Positions 59,570 to 64,000 of a stretch of 64,000 nucleotides of DNA are shown here, piece after piece. Source of the DNA: JAFGHJ01 sp964606065 (lineage in GTDB: Bacteria; Hydrothermota; UBA3072). The notes below the pieces were generated by a model. That model worked only from the letters and a program-made list of their open reading frames with translations. It was not told where the DNA came from and searched no databases. The stretch is from assembly GCA_964606065.1 (NCBI GenBank), contig CAZSEX010000003.1:1-64000 (forward strand), in the 5' to 3' direction. Each line of letters starts with the position of its first letter. Within the stretch, counting starts at the first letter, position 1. Both the position numbers and the translations under genes were made by a program.

Positions 59570-59624
59570 ACGAGGGATATTCCATAGATACGAGGCAGGA
59601 AACACATGCCATTTTCCCTTTCAT
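59559..59624 (-). CDS. 21-residue leader peptide coupled to pyrR
   Basis: The frame begins at ATG 59624, directly after a strong AAGGAGG, reads MKGKMACVSC..., and ends ...YPSYGY at TAA 59559, spanning the pyrR ATG at 59569-59567. The promoter -10 is only about 20 bases upstream, so this is the first frame on the pyr operon mRNA. The peptide is rich in Tyr and has two Cys; a role in coupling or in sensing is inference. Confidence 0.6.
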   Translation of the reverse strand: MKGKMACVSCLVSMEYPSYGY

Positions 59625-59642
59625 ATAGCCTCCTTCTCTATT

Positions 59643-59670
59643 AATTTATTAAAAATAAATGAATAGTCAA
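59643..59670 (-). promoter_or_regulatory. Sigma70-type promoter of the pyr operon
   Basis: Minus-strand TTGACT (59670-59665), 16-base spacer, TAAATT (59648-59643). The 5' leader before the peptide ATG is only about 12 bases, leaving no room for a riboswitch. Confidence 0.6.
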
Positions 59671-59700
59671 GGTTTCTTTTGAATTTGTGTTTTTTTAAAC

Positions 59701-59728
59701 TTGACTTTTGCGAGTATAGAAATATAAT
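59701..59728 (+). promoter_or_regulatory. Sigma70-type promoter of the M42 peptidase gene
   Basis: TTGACT (59701-59706), 16-base spacer, perfect TATAAT (59723-59728), 17 bases before the ATG at 59746. It is divergent from the pyr promoter. Confidence 0.7.
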
Positions 59729-59745
59729 TAAAACAGGTTAAAAAA

Positions 59746-60810
59746 ATGGACAAAGAATTAAAAAAATTTTTTCGCGATCTGGTAGAAGCCCCAAGCCCTT
59801 CCGGTTTTGAAGAACCTGCCCAAGAGGTGTATAGGCAATTCGTAAAAAAACATTCCGATGAAGTAAAAACGGATGTCCATGGTAATGTCATTGCCTTTCG
59901 TAAAGGAAACGGAAAGTTAAAAATGATGATTTCCGGACACGCTGACGAAGTGGGATTTATGGTCAATTTTATCGACAATGATGGATTCATATACTTTCGA
60001 CCTATAGGCGGCATTGATCCCTCTCTTTTACCGGGACTTAAGGTAGATATATATACAAAAAACGGTAAAATAAGAGGAGTTATCGGCAAAAAAGCCATTC
60101 ACATGATGGAAAAAGAAGAAAAAGAAAAGACTCCACATATAAAGGATCTATGGGTTGATATCGGAGCAAGGGACAAAGAGCAGGCAAAAAGCATAGTTTC
60201 AATAGGGGATCCAATGACTTTCCAATTAGGAATGGAAGAGCTGCAAAACGATCTCGTACTTACCAAAGCCACTGACAACAAAACTGGTGTTTTCGCCGCG
60301 GGAGCTCTCCTTAAATATTTAGAGAAAGAAAAAATCGCGGTAAATTTGTTCTGTGTTTCCTCCGTTCAGGAAGAAATTGGGCTTAGAGGTGCCATTACCA
60401 GCTCTTTCGGGATTGCTCCGGAATTGGGATTGGCTTTTGATGTAACAATCACAACCGATCACCCCACTACAGAAAAAAAGAAGTATGGCGATATTTCTCT
60501 TAACAGGGGTCCGGTAATCGCGAAAGGAGCCAATATCAATCCCGTTATTTTTAATATGTTGATTGAAACTGCGGAAAAAAATAAAATTGACTATCAAATC
60601 GAAGCGGCTCCAAGAGCAACCGGAACAGACGCAAATGCTATACAACTCTCAAGGAGCGGCGTAGCTACAGCCTTAATCAGCTTTCCCAATCGCTATATGC
60701 ATACCCCTATCGAAATTATTTCCCTAAAAGATGTAGAAAACGCCGTGAAGCTTACCGGAGAATTTATCAAAACTCTGAACGATAAAATAGACTTCACTCC
60801 GGGAATGTAA
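59746..60810 (+). CDS. M42 family metallo-aminopeptidase
   Basis: A 354-residue M42 (FrvX/YsdC-like) peptidase: SPSGFEEPAQEVYRQF, metal His in MISGHADEVGFMVNFIDNDG, bridging Asp in LTKATDNKTGVFAAGALL, catalytic Glu pair in SSVQEEIGLRGAITSSFG, LAFDVTITTDHPTTEKKKYG and the last His in RYMHTPIEIISLKDV. Family members form large tetrahedral aminopeptidase complexes in the cytosol, trimming peptides. It ends five bases from the convergent antiporter gene. Confidence 0.93.
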   Translation: MDKELKKFFRDLVEAPSPSGFEEPAQEVYRQFVKKHSDEVKTDVHGNVIAFRKGNGKLKMMISGHADEVGFMVNFIDNDGFIYFRPIGGIDPSLLPGLKVDIYTKNGKIRGVIGKKAIHMMEKEEKEKTPHIKDLWVDIGARDKEQAKSIVSIGDPMTFQLGMEELQNDLVLTKATDNKTGVFAAGALLKYLEKEKIAVNLFCVSSVQEEIGLRGAITSSFGIAPELGLAFDVTITTDHPTTEKKKYGDISLNRGPVIAKGANINPVIFNMLIETAEKNKIDYQIEAAPRATGTDANAIQLSRSGVATALISFPNRYMHTPIEIISLKDVENAVKLTGEFIKTLNDKIDFTPGM

Positions 60811-60815
60811 TTCTC

Positions 60816-61781
60816 TCACCTTCGTATAATCACAAAGGCTATATAAAATATGTATAAAAGAAGGAGGATCCCTCCTTCTTTTTTAGATATTGTCCTTCTG
60901 GTGTAGGCAAACACAAGAAAAATGACAGAAACTCCAAGCACGAACCATAAATCTTTAAATGCCACAGGAGGAAAATATAGAGGACGGATTGCTGCAGACA
61001 AACCAAGAACAAACAGGATGTTGAAGATATTGCTACCCACCACGTTACCTATAGCTATATCAGATTCTCCCTTCTTCATCGCGGCAAGAGATGTTGCCAC
61101 TTCGGGCAGCGAGGTTCCAAGAGCTATTACGGTAACACCGATGAGAATTTCAGAAACGCCAAGCCTCTTTGCTATAATTACCGCGTTATCAACAATAAGA
61201 TTAGCCCCGAAAAGAACTCCTGCTGTACCGAATATTAACAGAACGCTCGCTTTAAATATTTCCCTTCCAGAATAATTAATCTTCGGAAGATCAGGATTCA
61301 AAAGAAACGATTCCCTATCCTTCTTAGCCATAGAATAAAGATAATAGATATAAACAAAAAGAAAAATAAGAAGTATTGTTCCGTCGAACCGGGAAAGATA
61401 CGCCTCCTCTTTCCCAAACCAATCGTCACAAAGCATTAACAAGATTATTATAACAACTGCCAGACAAAAAGGCGTTTCCATTTTCAACGTCGATTCTCTG
61501 GCTTCAATGGTCCATATAAGTGCGCTAAGCCCGAGAATAAGACCCATATTCGCAATGTTGCTGCCGAGAACATTTCCGAAAGAAATCGAAGAATAGGATG
61601 AAATAGCAGCTTTAACCGATACAGCCGCCTCCGGCGCACTGGTTCCCAACGCCGCAACAGAAAGACCTATAAATAATGACGAAAGACCGAAAATCGCCGC
61701 CAGCTCTACAGCTCCGTCGATCATATAATCCGCACCCTTTACCAGCAGAACAAACCCTATAAACAAAAGAAAATAATTCAT
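60816..61781 (-). CDS. CaCA-family Na+/Ca2+ antiporter
   Basis: The 321-residue membrane protein has about ten helices in two inverted halves, each with the alpha-repeat of cation/Ca2+ exchangers: GLSVAALGTSAPEAAVSVKA near residue 42 and GVTVIALGTSLPEVATSLAA near residue 218; the Glu in each binds the ion. Family members (YrbG-like) exchange Na+ for Ca2+ across the inner membrane. Its last codons contain the terminator hairpin of the opposite gene. Confidence 0.93.
   Translation of the reverse strand: MNYFLLFIGFVLLVKGADYMIDGAVELAAIFGLSSLFIGLSVAALGTSAPEAAVSVKAAISSYSSISFGNVLGSNIANMGLILGLSALIWTIEARESTLKMETPFCLAVVIIILLMLCDDWFGKEEAYLSRFDGTILLIFLFVYIYYLYSMAKKDRESFLLNPDLPKINYSGREIFKASVLLIFGTAGVLFGANLIVDNAVIIAKRLGVSEILIGVTVIALGTSLPEVATSLAAMKKGESDIAIGNVVGSNIFNILFVLGLSAAIRPLYFPPVAFKDLWFVLGVSVIFLVFAYTRRTISKKEGGILLLLYIFYIAFVIIRR
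60858..60886 (+). terminator. Rho-independent terminator of the M42 gene, inside the antisense gene
   Basis: Nine-base arms AGAAGGAGG / CCTCCTTCT around ATC, followed by TTTTTT. It lies 48 bases after the M42 stop but within the 3' coding end of the convergent antiporter gene (its KKEGG region). Confidence 0.6.
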
Positions 61782-61843
61782 TTAAGCGAGAATACAAATT
61801 TATTCGGTTTTTGTCAATGGGACAAAAAACTCTTTATCAGCAC

Positions 61844-61871
61844 TTGACTTATAGCAAATCTTTATTATACT
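61844..61871 (+). promoter_or_regulatory. Sigma70-type promoter of rpsU
   Basis: TTGACT (61844-61849), 16-base spacer, TATACT (61866-61871). Confidence 0.6.
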
Positions 61872-61947
61872 TTTGTTGATATTATTAAAATAAAGTAAAC
61901 AGGGAGGGAGGAATAAAAAAACAAAACCTTGAGAGGAGGTGTTTTTT

Positions 61948-62127
61948 TTGCCAGGAGTAACAATTAAAGACGGAGAATCTTTCGAAAAAGCTTTTAAGCG
62001 ATTCAAAAGATTATGCGAAAAAGAAAAAATAAGAAGCGAAATAAAAAAGCATCAGCACTATGAAAAACCAAGCGAAAAAAGACAGAGAAAACGTAAAGAT
62101 TTTAGTAAAGGAAGGAAAAATAATTAG
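61948..62127 (+). CDS. rpsU: Ribosomal protein bS21
   Basis: A 59-residue S21: PGVTIKDGESFEKAFKRFKR, then EIKKHQHYEKPSEKRQRKRK with the basic tail. The start is TTG 61948, giving the conserved MPGV; GAGGAGGTG lies upstream across a run of eight T. bS21 helps the 30S subunit bind mRNA and is often the first gene of a DNA-handling operon. A CvpA-like gene and mutS2 follow. Confidence 0.9.
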   Translation: MPGVTIKDGESFEKAFKRFKRLCEKEKIRSEIKKHQHYEKPSEKRQRKRKDFSKGRKNN

Positions 62128-62184
62128 ATACAAAGTTCTTCTCGCTATCCCCTGAACCGAGTTTCTTTTACAAAAAACTATTTT

Positions 62185-62210
62185 CAAATAAATTATAATG
62201 AATTTATTTG
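62185..62210 (+). promoter_or_regulatory. Hairpin with the cvpA start codon in its loop
   Basis: Perfect 10-base arms CAAATAAATT (62185-62194) and AATTTATTTG (62201-62210) enclose ATAATG, whose last three bases are the start codon. The stem is A/T-only except for its end pair, so it would melt easily. Confidence 0.45.
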
Positions 62211-62749
62211 ATTTATGTTCTCTGATAGTTATCATTGGTTTCTGTTTGTGGGGAATGATAAAGGGCTTCATCATCGAAATTTCTGAAATCGGGGGATTAA
62301 TACTTTCTTTTATCCTGGCGCTTTATTTCCCTTTGGGCTTAGATATTGGAGGAATTAAATATGTCGTAAGCTTTGTTGCTTACTTTTTTGCAATTAGTAT
62401 TTTCTTTTCTATTCTTTCAAAAATTATCCACAAAACCCCTCTTGCTTTCATCGATAGAATACTCGGAGCCGCCTTAGGCGCTCTCAAAGGACTAATTGCG
62501 ATAATCATACTCTTCATCATCATAAGCCTTGTCCCTTTAAATGGGGCTAAAAGTAATTTGAAGGAAAGCTTTTTCTATAAAGCAGCCCTTATCGTAAGAA
62601 TTCCTCTAAAAAGCTTTTTAAAAAGAAAAACAAACGACTGGAACAACTATAAAGAAAAAATACACCCTCTAAAAATACATACAAAAAGAGAAGAACATCT
62701 CACGGGCAAAAAAAACGTCGCTCAATGGAACAGCTTTCAAGCAAAATAG
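62198..62749 (+). CDS. CvpA-family inner-membrane protein
   Basis: The 183-residue protein has four hydrophobic segments in the CvpA pattern: LIVIIGFCLWGMIKGFIIEI, SEIGGLILSFILALYFPLGL, YVVSFVAYFFAISIFFSILS and FIDRILGAALGALKGLIAII, then a basic cytosolic tail. CvpA-family proteins are needed for colicin V export and envelope stress in enterobacteria; the molecular role is unclear. No ribosome site is evident. It overlaps mutS2 by 25 bases. Confidence 0.8.
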   Translation: MNLFDLCSLIVIIGFCLWGMIKGFIIEISEIGGLILSFILALYFPLGLDIGGIKYVVSFVAYFFAISIFFSILSKIIHKTPLAFIDRILGAALGALKGLIAIIILFIIISLVPLNGAKSNLKESFFYKAALIVRIPLKSFLKRKTNDWNNYKEKIHPLKIHTKREEHLTGKKNVAQWNSFQAK

Positions 62750-64000
62750 GATTAAATACACTATTGAAAAAAATTTCCGGGTATGCCGACTCAGAACCCG
62801 GGAAAAAAAGGGTTCTTGACCTAACCCCATTAACCTCAAAGAACAAAAGACAACTCTCCTTCAAACGCCAAAGAGAAATAAAACAAATATTACATCTGCT
62901 TCCTTTCCTCACGATATTGAAAAAGGAAAAAGAAATCGAAAAAGGACAGATACTATCGGGCGAACAAATACTCTATTATAGAAAATTGTTAGATCTATCA
63001 AATGATGTTAAAAATATACTGACAGAAAACAAAACGTTGAAAGAAATAGCAAACAACTTGGATCCTCTTCTTTCTTTAAGAAATGAAATAATTGAATTTA
63101 TAGACGAAAACGGCGCCATTATTCCATCCTCGACTCCGGCATTAAAATCTCTCCACAGAGAAAAAACCTCTGTCGAAAATCAAATAGAAAAAAAGCTCTC
63201 CTTTTTTTTAAAAGAAAAAGAATACTTACTTCAGGATAAAATTGTCACCACTCGATTGGGGAGAACCGTACTTCCTGTTAAATACGACAGGAAAGATGAA
63301 ATAGAAGGAATAATTGTAGACTTTTCCAGAACCCAAAACACGGCTTTTATAGAACCGGGAGAAATAACAACTCTCAATAACAGAATTGCCGAGTTAGAAA
63401 ACGATATAAACACAGAAAAGATAAGAATCCTTAAACTTCTTACAGGGAAAATTACCGAAAAGTTTTTCCATATCAAAAAAAACACCGACATACTCACAGA
63501 GATAGATTCTCTTAAAGCCAGAACGTTATATGCCGAAGACTTTAAATGTGTTATTCCGAATTTTTCAGAAACAAGTACCTTAAGAATAAAAGAATGTTAT
63601 CACCCCCTCTTGCTGGAAGGAAAAGAAAATGTCGAACCCCTCGATTTAGAGATAGGAAAAAACGAAAGAATTCTACTTATAAGCGGACCGAATGCGGGAG
63701 GCAAAACAGTCCTTCTGAAGAATCTGGGACTTAATGTCTTATCTTCATTGGCCAGCATCCCTATTCCGGCAAAAGAAGGCAGCGAAATTGGTTTTTTTAC
63801 AAATATTTCGGGAATAATAGAAGATGAACAATCTATAGAAAAAAACCTTTCCTCCTTTTCTTCATATATAGTACGACTTAAACAAATCCTGAACAACGCC
63901 AACGAAAACAGTCTGATACTCCTTGACGAACTGGGAGGAAATACCGACCCCAGCGAGGGCAGCGCCTTATCAATCGCGATCCTTAACGCTTTAAAGGAAA
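62725..64000 (+). CDS. mutS2: MutS2-type ATPase, C-terminus off window
   Basis: The frame from ATG 62725 is open to the window edge (425 codons). It has the MutS-like core without the mismatch-binding domain: VTTRLGRTVLPVKYDRKDEI with FIEPGEITTLNNRIAELEND, then Walker A LLISGPNAGGKTVLLKNLGL near residue 320 and Walker B LILLDELGGNTDPSEGSALS. MutS2 acts in suppressing recombination and/or in rescuing stalled ribosomes. The Smr endonuclease tail would lie beyond 64000. It overlaps the CvpA gene by 25 bases. Confidence 0.92.
   Translation, partial: MEQLSSKIGLNTLLKKISGYADSEPGKKRVLDLTPLTSKNKRQLSFKRQREIKQILHLLPFLTILKKEKEIEKGQILSGEQILYYRKLLDLSNDVKNILTENKTLKEIANNLDPLLSLRNEIIEFIDENGAIIPSSTPALKSLHREKTSVENQIEKKLSFFLKEKEYLLQDKIVTTRLGRTVLPVKYDRKDEIEGIIVDFSRTQNTAFIEPGEITTLNNRIAELENDINTEKIRILKLLTGKITEKFFHIKKNTDILTEIDSLKARTLYAEDFKCVIPNFSETSTLRIKECYHPLLLEGKENVEPLDLEIGKNERILLISGPNAGGKTVLLKNLGLNVLSSLASIPIPAKEGSEIGFFTNISGIIEDEQSIEKNLSSFSSYIVRLKQILNNANENSLILLDELGGNTDPSEGSALSIAILNALKE

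Noticed and set aside
1..64000. tRNA, rRNA, tmRNA, CRISPR array or prophage
   Set aside because: No tRNA TPsiC-type motif in a cloverleaf context, no spaced direct repeats and no phage structural or integrase genes were found. The ABA-sandwich-like gene at 13858 is weak evidence and stands alone.

Overview
The window is AT-rich chromosome from an uncultivated, probably anaerobic, Gram-negative bacterium. Diderm character is shown by several lipoproteins, beta-barrel proteins ending in aromatic residues and a LolA/LolB-like lipoprotein. Anaerobic character is suggested by two FeoB ferrous-iron transporters, three radical SAM enzymes, many Fe-S proteins and the MTH1175-type cofactor-carrier proteins. 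The lineage cannot be fixed from sequence alone; candidate phyla of the WOR-3/FCB type are a guess. Three runs of exactly 100 N mark scaffold joins of a metagenome-type assembly. One of them (34759-34858) is spurious, because the same 55 bases flank it on both sides.

Layout. 1-7.4 kb: a cut-off secreted protein, a flavoprotein broken by a gap, then a leftward operon (thiamine-binding protein, methyltransferase, membrane protein, MBL hydrolase, family-4 uracil-DNA glycosylase, DUF89 protein, disulfide-type flavoprotein reductase). 7.2-8.8 kb: small metal/cofactor proteins (two MTH1175/NifX-like, two Gly-rich DUF5320-like proteins, a 41-residue protein). 8.8-20.9 kb: a long leftward run of metal and thiamine genes: fur, feoA, feoB, a ThiD-methyltransferase fusion, tenA, radical SAM, a pair of degenerate KaiC-like proteins, ZIP transporter, larA, DtxR-FeoA regulator and a second feoB. 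21-27.7 kb: radical SAM-SPASM, yggS, small proteins, ilvD, TrmO-like and an Lrp-type effector domain. 27.9-30.5 kb: murI, amidase, smpB.

30.5-41.1 kb: rightward envelope genes (LolA-like lipoprotein, TPR/zinc-ribbon membrane protein, DUF4388 protein, a small acidic lipoprotein, beta-barrels, a lipoprotein acetolactate decarboxylase, a VIT-vWA protein) plus a HEAT-repeat and a radical SAM protein. 41.1-41.6 kb: a gene-free stretch with a terminator and a MITE-like element. 41.6-45.6 kb: metF, nadA, mnmA and a PP-loop/NFACT-R protein. 46.2-51.2 kb: an NtrC-type regulator divergent from a histidine kinase, response regulator and degenerate kinase. 51.2-59.6 kb: a tightly overlapping leftward operon, leader peptide-pyrR-pyrB-pyrC-class III cyclase-like-GGDEF-uridine kinase-like. 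59.7-64 kb: M42 peptidase, Ca2+/Na+ antiporter, rpsU, cvpA and the start of mutS2.

The strongest candidates for something undescribed are the pyrimidine operon with two nucleotide-second-messenger genes inside it, the pair of KaiC-like proteins with the same Walker A defect, and two related methyltransferases that both sit with thiamine genes. Promoters in the window share an unusually uniform layout, TTGACW-N16-TAtAaT.
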